Below the pieces are notes generated by a model, which saw only the letters and a list, made by a program, of their open reading frames with translations, was not told the origin of the DNA and made no database searches. The position numbers and the translations under genes were made by a program. This document shows, piece by piece, positions 50,466-61,588 of a DNA stretch of 64,000 bases. The DNA is from Drosophila persimilis (lineage: Eukaryota > Arthropoda > Insecta > Diptera > Drosophilidae), in the NCBI RefSeq assembly GCF_003286085.1, contig NW_020825359.1:781501-845500 (forward strand). Direction: 5' to 3'. How positions within the stretch are numbered: the stretch's first letter is position 1; every line of letters begins with the position of its first letter.

Positions 50466-51837
50466 GATCCGTATCAGCCCGACTTGTTCGGGTACTACAA
50501 CAACACTTGAGTGTTGGACGCTGCCTGGCCGGTGGGACGTGCAATACCATTTGTTAGCAAAATTTCGAGTCTCCCATTTATGAATCTGGTGCATATTCTT
50601 AGCCCACGAAAATGTATATATGTATGTATACGAACAAAACCTATACTCATCGACAATTGGACCAAGCAACGCCATATTATGTCTGGTCTGTCTTTGTATT
50701 GCTTATGCGCAATCTCTGATGTACGTACGTATTGTATTTTAGGATCCGTCATGTCTTCAATCCCCTAAATAACACTCAGAATACACTCGAGTGCGCAAGC
50801 ACAACATTTTCGACATCTTTCCAAAGTATCCTTCAAAACGAGAAGCATTTATTTAACAGCGATCCAATTGCATTTCTTCTAGTGGAAAACAGTATCCAGT
50901 GCTTTAGGCAGCCCACAACAAAGCACAAAATCCGTTTATACAATATTATATTATAACAATTTATACAATTTTACCACATATAACCTATAATTCATAGAAG
51001 AGTAGTTTTAATCATATACAATAAAAAAAAAATATAGGACAAAAGAAAAACAATTGCGAAAAACGGTTTTTAAATTCCATTAGGCAGTGGTCAATGGTCA
51101 AAGGCAGACCAAATAAACTGAAGAAGATTGGAAAACAATTTGTTTTTAAATGGATTTCTAGTGCCGCTTGCTGCCCCGGTCCTTTCTTTTTTACTTTTCC
51201 ATTATTATCGTTCTCTTGCATGAATTAACTGACAATCAGTAAATAAAAAATAGTTTAAATATTTTATAACATAGTGAATGCTATGAAACTATCAACTAAA
51301 GGTAATTGCTATGTAATTAAAATCTCTTTGTCTGTTGAAGCTCTTAAAGCTAGAATGTTATACATTTTATTCCAGATTTCAAAATTAATTTCAAATCATC
51401 AAGTTGTCAGCAGTGGAATTTCCGGTGCAGCAGTCTGGTCGCACTACTGTCAGCGAAGCGATATTTCTACTGTGGTATCGATAGCTTAGTCTCTTTAAAT
51501 ATTATACCGAAATTCCCCGTCTGGAAGCGTGGCGTGCAGTAATATGTTTAATAAAATTATTTATCTTAATATTCAATAGCAATACGGATAGAGTCTCTTT
51601 GATTTTGGAGCATCAACATATTTTAGCTAGCTACCGATTGTATCGTTCTACTGTTATCGCAAACGTTACCCGGCATGCGACTAGTTTGAGTAGTTCCATC
51701 TCTATTGCTAATACCACAACGTGCTCGGAAATTACAAAAATATTGAGTTGAAACGAGCGTGTGTTGGATTGCCTAACTTAAACTTGTTCACATTGTGTGT
51801 ATGTTTAACTATTCTGGAAAAAATAAGAACGAACGCA
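50466..51837. other. Tsp3A 3' UTR, spacer and l(1)1Bi promoter region
   Basis: The first part is the Tsp3A 3' UTR. A Motif-1-like CTGGTCGCACTAC (about 51435-51447) and a perfect DRE TATCGATA (51476-51483) lie about 360-400 bp upstream of the l(1)1Bi ATG and may be its promoter. No other gene was seen. Confidence 0.5.
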
Positions 51838-54800
51838 ATGAACGTAAGTATATCAACGCGAAACAGCACGTTTTTCCTGTTTGGTTTCACTAATTTGAAA
51901 TACCTTCAATTGTTAAAAGGGAAAATTGGTGAAGCTCGATTCTGCCGACTGTGAAGGCTCATCTGATGAAGGCAGCGATCATGATAATGAGCAGCATTCC
52001 GAATTGAAGGTGAAACCCGTAAAAGCCTCCAAAAAAAGCAAAGAAGCCAAAAAGACCGAAGACGAACAGAGCAATGGAATTGAGAAGAAACCGCAAAGTG
52101 GACCAGGAAACAACATCGACAAGCGCGTGTTTAGCATTTTGAAAAACTTTCAGGATACCACAAACATAACGTCGAAGATGTTGCAGGACCTGGTTGCACT
52201 GCTCCAAGAAGAGTCGTCCGAAAAGGTTAGTTCCGAAGCGCATTTAGTTATTTGGCAATGCCTTATGTTTTTTGGAATCTTTCAAATGACAGCGCAACGC
52301 CACAGCAACATATGTTGTAAAACGCTTGATACGCGCCACGGGGGCGGACAACAAAGAGACGGTCGCCAAGGTGGGCAGCATCATAAGGCTCATCATTAGG
52401 AATGTGCCCGACGTGAACGAGCTGGATCTGCTGGACATTGTAGAGCGTGAACTGCCCGTGAACGGCCAGCCGAAAAAGAAGGAGGAGACACTGGCAGCAG
52501 TCGGACAGGTGATCACCGCAAGTAGCATACTGGAACTATCCCAAAAATTATCCAACGAACGAGAGCTAGCGCCCATCTACGCGAAGCTGATCGGTTACAT
52601 GAAGGGGCGCGAGTACCTGATGTGCTTGAGCAACAATGTGATTGTGGAATCCTTTGCAACGGTGAGCCACCTACATAGAGAAATGTTGAGCAATATTCTG
52701 ATCTAGTCCCACTTGCAGGTCCCCGAAAAACGTTTCGCGACAGACGTTTGGCCAGTGTTAAAGCAGGACATTAGCAAGCCCGTGTCTCAGCTGAACCTGC
52801 ACACCTGCGATGTTCTATTGGCGGTTCACGACAGCTACAACAATATTCTCACACAGGACCAATTGATGGCCATCCTGTGGCCCAAGAAGATAGAGTATTC
52901 AGAACTATTCAAGATTTATTTCGCCGCCCCGAAGATGTACGATCCCAGAATCTATGCCAGATTCGGCAAGTTTCTCGGCACTGCCGATAAAAATTCTAAG
53001 ATACTCGAATCCTGGCAGAATTATGCATACGAGCATAGGTCCCAGAACGTTGCATCAAAGGGATGCATCTTCAAGGTGACCAAGCACCTAATTATCAGCC
53101 AAAAGAACGCCAATGAGCAGCAATTAATAGATCTATTTGCCAGCCCCTTGATGGACTTTATATTGGATGAACTTTTGGCAGCAAAAACCACCAGCGCCAA
53201 GAACCAGAAGCCATTGACAATGCAGTTTCGCGAGATATGCCAGGAGTTCGAATGTGCGGTCATTCTGCTCTTTGAAAATCCTGCGACTGGCGACGAAACG
53301 AAGGCCAGAATATTGAGCAATTTGCTCAGAAAGAGGGGAAATTTGAATGAGCTTGCCACAACGCGACGGTTCACCGAGACGTTGTTGAACACGTTAAAGT
53401 ACGGCGGCCTCAAGATACTTTTCGACCTATACGCGTCCCTACTGGCAACGCCTGTCGGCATGGAAGAACCGCAAGACAATGGCCCGCGGAACCAACTAGA
53501 ATGCGTCAGCCAAATGCAGGCCATCTTGCAACATCCCGAGCTTGACGCCAACAAAAAGGAACGCTGGTCAATGCTGAAGACAATACTGACTGCCGGCGTT
53601 TGCCATGTGGCATCTGGCCTGCAGCCCTGTCCGCCTGCCGCCTCAATCCTAAGCGATTCGACTGCCGATCGCTGTAAAACAATATTCATTGGCTTACTTA
53701 TACGCAGCTGTCACGGTGACATCAAAGAGCTCAGCAAAGATTTGCGAAAGACTCTCGAGTTTTTGAGGAAGTTCTTGTCGAAAACGGAGAACGCTAACGC
53801 CCAACGGCACGCACCCAATGCTGACCAGCAGCTGGCCTGGAATGTGCTGGAAAAGCTGCAGCACAGCGACGACAACGAATCCAATGCCAGCGCTCAGATC
53901 ATTGAAGTTCTGATATTGTTTGTGGGTCTGGCACAGTACACATCCTGCTGCCAGCTACAGATAGACATCCTAAACGATCTGATGGTCTGTCGCAATATGA
54001 AAATGAAGGAACAGAAGATGGAATCCGAGGTAAGGTTTGGGGGATAAGGGAGAGAATATGCCTTCGAGGATTTTACAATTTAATCTACTCGAATAGGAGG
54101 ACCCTAGCTGGCAGGAAGTGGTCACGGACATCTTGCTACAGCTGCTGCTGGAAACGGCTGGCCATTGGCGTGAATTCACCAACATAATTGTCAAATCGAT
54201 GCTGCCATATCTCGAACAGGTGCACTTGACGCAAATACTCCAGCGCCTGGATATGGATTCGAACCCTCTGGGCGAAGATGAGAACGAAAGTAGCAGCGAT
54301 GAAAATGAGAATGAAAATGAGGGGGAGGGGGAGAGCAATGACGATGATAACGATTCAAGCGCTGACGATGATGACAACTCCGAAGACGAGGACGAAGATG
54401 CAGCCACGTTAGAAGATAATGCCTTGGAGAAACTTCGCGACGATGTACGCCAGGCGCTGCAGAACGGCGATGACGGAGCCAGCGAAGCTAGCAGCGTGGA
54501 CTGGAACGATGTGGCTGAGGAGAGCGGCAAGCGCCTCGATGAGTCCCTAGCGGCTATATTTAAGATGCGCAGTCAGGCGTCACAGCGCAAAAAACGTCCA
54601 ACAAAATCCGATCGTATTCACAGCACCACCTTGCTACACTTTCGTGTACGCGTCCTAGACCTTGTCGAAGTGTTTGCCAACAAGAAGCCAACCATGAATG
54701 TAATCCTAGATGTGTTGCAGTGCGTTTTTCAGGTGTTTTGTCGCACCATCAACGACAAGGATCAGCGACCGCTCCAACATGCCAGCCAGAAGCTGCTGGC

Positions 54801-55521
54801 CAAGCTGGTCAACAAGGAAATAGTATTTGAAGATGCCCAGGATCGTAGCCAGATAATTGATGCCATTGAGGAGCTGTTTGCTGCCACCAATTCGGCATTG
54901 GAGGCCAGGCAAATTCGCGGGGCCCCCAACTCGCATGAGTTGCAGCAGCAGCTGACCATGTGGCGCGACAAATGCTTCGCCGCCTTGATAACCCAGTGCT
55001 CCAACAAGGATGATGTTGAAAACAGTGTTGCATGGCCGCTCCTGAAACAAAAACTGAATGAATGGCTACCGGGGCGCAAATCCAAACAGTCGCTATCCAG
55101 CTTCGAGTCCATATTCCAGTTCAAGCCGACCTGGCCAGGCGTCAGCCAATTGGTTGCTCTATTAGTTTCGCATTTGAATCTGACCACACATCCGATGAAA
55201 CGCCAAATAATTCTGAAGCTATTGAATGCGCAAAAGAATCGCTTCAAGTCCACGGTCCACGGCCAAAAAGCTGTCATCCAGGGGCTGGAAAAATATGCGA
55301 AAGATTTGATGGAATCTGCCCCAGCAGGCAAAGTACAGGAGCTTAGGGCTCTGAAGCAATTTTTGAATCCGGCACTATGGGACACCAAGGAAAGTGTGTT
55401 GAAGATCTCCAAATCATTGGAGCAATTCCTTCAAAATGAGAACACCGGAAAGCGTAAATCAACAGCCGGTGATGATGCTCCTGTCGCACCGAAGAAGGCC
55501 AAGCAGAAGCGTTCGGCTTAA
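51838..55521 (+). CDS. l(1)1Bi: Mybbp1A-like nucleolar protein, l(1)1Bi
   Basis: The exon model is 51838-51843, 51920-52225, 52293-52661, 52719-54029 and 54097-55521, all phase 0 with GT-AG borders, giving 1138 residues. The tiny first exon (ATGAAC|GTAAGT) is the least certain part. The protein has a short acidic then lysine-rich N-terminus, long alpha-helical repeat-like sequence typical of the MYBBP1A/Pol5 family, and a Glu/Asp/Ser tract at about 54279-54420. A basic tail (KKAKQKRSA) is probably nuclear-localising. Family members act in rRNA gene transcription and ribosome assembly. AATAAA lies at 55545-55550, just after the stop. The gene is convergent with Dredd. Confidence 0.85.
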
Positions 55522-55544
55522 TTAACGAATTACAGTTTTTATCT

Positions 55545-55550
55545 AATAAA
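55545..55550 (+). terminator. Poly(A) signal of l(1)1Bi
   Basis: AATAAA lies 24 bp after the stop codon. Confidence 0.75.
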
Positions 55551-56218
55551 TAATACAAAATATTTGTATCGTATCCCCCCCTCCTATACATGTACTATAT
55601 TAGTATGTATTTTGAAAAATATAAAAAAAAAGAATGGTTGCGAAACGTACCTGAAACCAAATTTTTTTTTAATATATCAAACAATAATTTAAAAATGATA
55701 GGAAATAAATACATATACATATATATGTATGTACACATATGGTTTGCTTTTATTTGATGGAAAAGAAACAAATAACCAGTCGGAATGTCTTCTGTAGAGC
55801 GCACACGTGCCTCGACATCCAGTTACCCCCACGGCAGTCAGTTTATAGAAACTTATACGTATTACGTATGTACATATATTTTCATTTATGTAGCACTATA
55901 TGGCAGTACATCGAAACATTCATTAAATGGAAGGCATTTGTATAAAAGCTGCGAAAATTGTGCCGGGTTATCTTAATACATAAAAACAAAATTATCTGCC
56001 CATTCGTGTGTAACATTTCTTTGCTATAGGACATACAACCTGAGGGACGGACGTTTCTATGTCAAATTCATTTATGGACGCACTCCCCATAATCTTTTTA
56101 CCGTCACGGGCAATGGTTAACGTTTTGCTTATTTTATGGCGGCACGTTGGGCCGCCCCTAGCTTAAAAATAGGTTCAAATACAAAAAATACATTTTAAAA
56201 AAATTAATGAAGAGGGAT
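55551..56218. other. Convergent 3' intergenic region between l(1)1Bi and Dredd
   Basis: Nearly 670 bp of AT-rich DNA with CATATA runs. No gene seen. Confidence 0.6.
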
Positions 56219-58039
56219 CTACCGACCGGGGCTATCTGGAACCACCTTGTCAGTGGCGCTGGTGCGCGGAAAGTAAACGTGCTGTCGTAGCGCGCCGCCG
56301 GTCCAGGGTACCATGGTCTCGTTTTTGTTGCCCCGTTTGTTGGCCACATTATTGATGACAATCGTCAGAATGTCAGCAATATGATCGCTTTGGAAAAAAG
56401 AAAAACGGTAAAGGGTACAGGGGTAAAGACATATATAAAGATTGGGTATTGCCGTCCGTGGATTACCTATTCGAATGCTCGACAATGGCATCGCACAGAC
56501 ATTGAATAAACCAGCTGCCTGTCTGGGTGTGTCGCAGCGCTGGAAAACCGGGCACAGTGGACATGGCTCGCAGCATATTCAAGTACTGGAAGGGTGACTT
56601 TGTGCTGGCATCGATCTTGTACTAAAGGACACAACAAACAATCGAAGAATCAGTGGAAATCATGGGTGTGTGCTTGACATTTGGTTTTACCGGCAGGGAA
56701 TTGTTTTCCTTGTCCTCCTGCTGACACGCCTGGATGACGACAAGCTTTGGTTTTTCGTACAGATTTTTATAGCTACAGAGTACATTCTCGATATCCGATA
56801 TGCGCAAAGCAACGCTATTAGAGCCATAGACAGCATCCTCAAAGCCGTGCGACAGAATACACAACACCAGAGACTCGTGCAGCAGGGACCGCTGACAGGC
56901 CTGCCGTATATGATGGAGCATTGACAGATGGTCGAGATTATCGTGGGCCTCAACCCTGTAGCCAAGCTTGGAGAAGACATTAGTTAGCCGCTGCTTGTCC
57001 ATATCGGTGCCATTGCGTGGCGGCAACTCAATTGGCGGCAAGTAGACCTGCAAGAGCAGAATGGAAACACTTTAGTCACCTTCGCCGACGACAGTAGTGG
57101 CGTCCGATAGATTCTAATTTCATTGGCACCTTGTGATCATCGCTGCCATCCCGGTAAAACTTCTGCTGGTTGATTATCAGCGCAATGCCAGCATTCTCGC
57201 GACTCAGCTGAAGTGCATTCTTGGCCCGGGGCCGGGACGCAGCCGCCGTAGGGGTGGAGCTTTCGTTGGCAATGCCATTGCCGTCCATTGGAAGCAGCAC
57301 ATTCGGTGTTGCAGGGGAGCAGCTGGAGGTGGCATAAGCGTTGACCGTATCGACGAGCAGCGTGGCCTGGGCATGCAGATCGTTGAACTTGAAGTATTCG
57401 ATTAGCAGCTGAACATCACTGCCGTTGGCATTGATGTCGCCCAGCCGTATCAGACGTCGCGTCAGCCAGTCAAGTAAAAAGATCTCCAGATATTCAGGGT
57501 CATAGAAGCGCAGCGGATCCCCGACGCTGTTCTTCTCCTTGATATCAAGCACCATTCGACCCCTCTGAGCCAGCGACAACTCCTCACAGATCGTGTACAG
57601 GCTCTTTAACAGCGGATGGATATGCACACGGATGCTGCCAACGTGGGGTAGGTAGTGCATGCGCAGCTCCTGCCAGCAGAGTCCGAGTTTGCGCAGCACC
57701 TGCCGCGCCCCGATGATACACAGAGCCTCCACGAGATATTTGCGCCAGGTTTGGGGCTTGGATTTGGCATACTGGCTCAAGATGTCGGTGGGCGGCCAGT
57801 CGGAGGCAGCGGCGCGGGTCAACACCAGGAGCTTTTGCAAAATATACGTGGCAGTGGAATGCTCGTCGCCATACAGCAGGAAGGACAGGCTCACCTAAAG
57901 GAAACAAGCAGATTACAACATGATTGCTGTCTGTGTCTGGGCTACCCACCAGTTGAGCAGAGTTCAGATCGCGCTCCACATAAGGCAGATCGAGGACATC
58001 GATACTCTCCAATTGCGTCAAGATATTGTGGCCGCTCAT
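56219..58039 (-). CDS. Dredd: Caspase-8-like initiator caspase Dredd
   Basis: The exons are 58039-57950, 57894-57130, 57047-56691, 56621-56467 and 56387-56219, giving 511 residues. The N-terminal half corresponds to the two death-effector-like domains that bind FADD. The caspase domain keeps catalytic His (ILSHGFED, about residue 352) and Cys (IQACQQ, about residue 393). The small subunit has the ALRHTQTGSWF substrate-pocket stretch and ends HVYFPRTSATDK plus a short extra tail. Dredd cleaves Imd and Relish in the antibacterial response. Exon 2 must end at AAG|GTGCCA to keep frame, a weak donor; the stronker-looking AAG|GTGACT 54 bp on would shift the frame. The interdomain linker (about residues 205-275) is low-complexity. 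Confidence 0.94.
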
Positions 58040-59770
58040 GGTGTTTGGTGGAGAAGTACAGAAAACACGAAATAGCGAAAAGTAACACACTGTTTTGTTA
58101 ATCGACCCACTCACGCAATAGCACCATCACAGAAAACAGCTGATCGGGCTCAGTCATCGGCACATACATATGTATGTATGACATATAAATGCGCGCAGAA
58201 AATGTACGTTGAAAATATTTAATTACTTTCTTAAGACGTGCGGACCTTTGCGCGCCGAAAACAATCTAAAAATAAATCAAATATGATCGAATTCTTTACG
58301 CATGTACGTAGTACAGACAACAAAATTTCGGCCCCATATATATGCTATCAATAAATATATACACATACATACATATGTATGTACATATGTATCTATTATC
58401 ATCCGAACACACAAGGATGCCTTGCAAATGCATTTTCCTTACATACAACTTTCTTTAAATGACAACTCTATTTTCATTCTAATGTAAGCAATTCAAAGCA
58501 TTGGTTTGCATAGAAAAAACAAAACGAAAATAATTGAGAAAAAAAAAATTCGGAAGCGAAAACTTGCAAAAAAAATAAGTTCAAATAAATTCGAACAAAG
58601 AAAAACGTGAAAAGGTAAGGGTACAAAAAAAAACATATTCATTTACAGGCATTAAGAGCAAGCAGCTATTTGGGTTTTAACAAAAGATTATTTAAATTGT
58701 CGTTCATTACCAGCAATCTGTACACCGCAGGTATTTTATTTAGGGTATCGATGGCGGTGCATCGCAGGCCAGCCGGGCTGACAAGTCTTGTTGTGCACGG
58801 TATGCGTGAGCGCAGCCTTAGAATACTTTCCTAAGCACTTAGGATTATAGAGAACTATATATGTACACAGTTCTAGACTTCTATGTTTTTGCCGGAACAA
58901 TTATATTTGTAACCATAGTTGGCTATTTCAAAATTGATATCACACTCGGCTATATAATTTTCAAAATAAAAACCCCTATAAGTTCCGCTTATTTTCCAAA
59001 AAAAGCTGATATGTTCTTTGCAGCGACTCTGTGCATCAATCATTATACTCATTAATTGGCTTATCTGAGTTAAAAGCCGTAAACTACAGAAAAATAGTGT
59101 TGATTTTCACAAAATTCAGACAAGTAGTTCCGCTTATGTTCCACAAAAATATATTTTCAACCCAAGCTGTATATGGATTTATGAATATACATATATAAAT
59201 TTAACTCAACCCTTGGGTCTTAACCCTACATATGAACATATCAGTATATAATGGCGCATTTAATCAATTTATTAAATTTTTATTCTTGTCACTCATTCAC
59301 TTTCAACACTTTCACAACAATGAGTCCCATTCCATACTTTGAAATTATGTACTGTATAGGGTGGCGATTGATCTATACCACTGAAAAGGTCAACCCAACG
59401 GGAAATTTACGTGATGTTCATATTCAATAGGTGATGCAGATTCAGAATGTTATTCGGCAAAAATTGGACCTTCAGGACCTACCATTCAGGCTGAGCCACT
59501 TTAATAGCCGAAAACTAGAGACATTCGGATAGTCGCTAAGGGTGAATAGGGCGCAATTATTGGGGAATGTTAACACGGCCTATTACGGCCGTTTCCTGCC
59601 AAGTTGGTCACTTTAACGAAGCCCAGGGACTAGTATTAAAATTGATAAATTAGTTTTAATATGTTTTTGATATACACCTCCTACAATATATCCATATAAA
59701 CGTAGTTTATCATGCGTAGGTTTAAATATACCGAGCCGGTTAAAACGGGAACGACCCAATTTTTGCTTTC
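58040..59770. other. Dredd 5' flank and non-coding DNA
   Basis: No gene was recognised. A TATCGATG site lies near 58,746. The rest is AT-rich with short tandem-like words such as AGTTCCGCTTAT (58,980 and 59,127). Confidence 0.5.
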
Positions 59771-59858
59771 GGCCAATGAAAATCGTCAAAAATGTTATGC
59801 AAAAAGTAATGCTGCAGCAACATGTTTTGCATTGCCATTTTGACGATTTTCATTGACC
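59771..59858 (+). other. miRNA-precursor-like hairpin (88 nt)
   Basis: The two 34-nt arms pair at 29 Watson-Crick positions plus one G-U, with small internal mismatches near the loop end and a loop of about 20 nt. The core paired word is CAATGAAAATCGTCAAAA (59774-59791). Length and shape fit an animal pre-miRNA, but an inverted-repeat transposon relic is equally possible. It lies just outside the clearly homologous part of the su(s)-linked repeat block. Confidence 0.4.
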
Positions 59859-59869
59859 ATTCTAAGTCT

Positions 59870-61571
59870 CATTCATGCACAATGTTGCGGCCAACACGAA
59901 TTTTCATACCCTAGGAAATGCATATTATAGAATTGCGGAAATTTTTGTAATCCAAGGCTCTAATTAATGCAGAAACTAGTCAGTCCCTGTTTTAAAACTA
60001 TCATAACGATATTTGGAAGCTTATTGTTTTTTACAGAGACAAAGAATATGCACCGGATCGGGATATATGTACATATATACAAGACACTGATCATATGCAT
60101 GAAAATTTCTAAAACATAATTTTGTGAAATGATCTTCAGTGATTACGTTTTATCTTCATATCTTCTTTTTCAATTAACGAAATAGGGTATGTAACGGCCC
60201 ACACGCCACATGCCTTCAAATACCGGCAGCACTGCGACTGTTTTTTGGTAAAATATTTTTCTTAAACCTTGTTTTAGTCAAAAAACAACAAAAGCAAGTA
60301 TTTAGAATAAACAGTTAAGTAGAAAATGTATTCATCAATGGGATAAAACTAATTGCGCATGGCCGAGGGTTTTATTTAGCCAGAATTATTCAAGGGAATA
60401 TACAAATTGAACAATATGAACGACTATCCTGTTTCGCTTTTTTTGTCTTGACCTATTTCGGTAAAACTTTTTTTTGTTTGACCATTTTCGCTAAAATCTT
60501 TTTTTACAAAAAATGCAATAAAAGCAAGTATTTAGAATAAGCCAGTTAAGTAGAAAATTAATTTATTAATCTGATAAAACTATGTGGGCATGGCTAAATG
60601 TTCTATCTGGCTTATAATATTTGACGGAACATTAAAATTAAGCAATATGGTTTCCAATCCTTGATGGAGAACGATTAACCTATTATAAGCCAAGGGGGTA
60701 TTTAAATTTTCCACCGAAAATAATGAAAATTTAATCATTTTAGCGCAGTTCAGGTGAAGTTCGTGGGGTTTTTTGCAAGTTAAAGGGAAGGATAGGATGG
60801 ATCTACAAGAAGAATTTACAATCGTTAATAGTTTTTGCCATTTACCTCAAGCGGATTATAATTCCCTCTACCATATTATATCCACCACTAATTCTCTTCC
60901 TCTTATTAAATTACTAATCCTTACACACCTTTCTAGTAATTGGTAATTGTAGTGGTATTTGTATTTTGATTGCATGCTTAGTTTCTTAGTAAGTTTAGTG
61001 CTAATTTTCCTCGAATGTTAGTCTAACAGCTATCTTTCCTGCATGCTCGCGTTCGGCTCGGCTACGCGCCGCGCGCTATGCGGCAGCGCCCCTCGGTAGG
61101 TTGGGCGGGAGGAGGGCTGCGTTTTGCCTGGGATCCGCGCGTAACAGCCTTCCGCTGGTTTCACACAGGCCATTTGACGGTGCAGTAACTGCATCGCCTC
61201 TTGAAAGATGCAGTTATTGCATGACAACGTCCAACTATTTAAATAGAGGGGGCATAAGTGGGATAAGTTCGGTTTTTCATCATACGAGACGGTGTATTGT
61301 AGTTGAAGGGCATAAACAGCAACTGCCGTAGCAAGAAAACAAATCAAGTATTTAAAACAAACCAGTCAAGTAGAAAATTGATTCCTTAATCGGATAAAAT
61401 TATGTGGGCAGTGCCAAATGTTTTTTTTAGATAGTAAAACTCCACAGAATATCAAAAACGAGGAATATGTAAAATATAACTTGAACTCGTCAGTATATTT
61501 ACGGTATATTTTTAAATGAGACGGTATGTTTCGGTATATTTCTGAGGGTCGGACCGTATACCTTATCGATA
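59870..61571 (+). repeat. su(s)-linked repeat block (same family as the RpL17-linked block)
   Basis: This block is homologous to the reverse complement of 21,677-23,230. It contains three copies of a module marked by AAGCAAGTATTTAGAATAA / GTAGAAAAT / GGATAAAA (60,290-60,390; 60,510-60,620; 61,340-61,430). After the third copy come ATCAAAAACGAGGAATATGT, GACGGTATGTTTCGGTATAT and GAGGGTCGGACCGTATA, ending with the DRE at 61564-61571. The last 150 bp are about 90 % identical to the RpL17 promoter unit. No open reading frame. Confidence 0.78.
61031..61200. other. GC-rich island embedded in the AT-rich repeat block
   Basis: GC content is far above the surroundings, with CpG-rich words (CTACGCGCCGCGCGCTATGC). 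The RpL17-linked block has no counterpart. Its origin is unknown; it interrupts the repeat between module 2 and module 3. Confidence 0.5.
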
Positions 61572-61588
61572 AACCCGCGGTCACACTC
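61564..61588 (+). promoter_or_regulatory. Probable su(s) core promoter: DRE plus Motif 1
   Basis: TATCGATA (61564-61571, DREF site) is followed by CGGTCACACTC (61578-61588), a near-perfect Motif 1 (M1BP site), which in flies overlaps or lies just by the start site. Both are on the same side and strand as su(s). The position fits a leader exon running to a donor at AAAAC|GTAAGA (62231). Confidence 0.65.

Noticed and set aside
53970..54530. Serine-rich open frame antisense to l(1)1Bi
   Set aside because: The poly-Ser/Phe sequence is the complement of the Glu/Asp-encoding acidic tract on the real strand.
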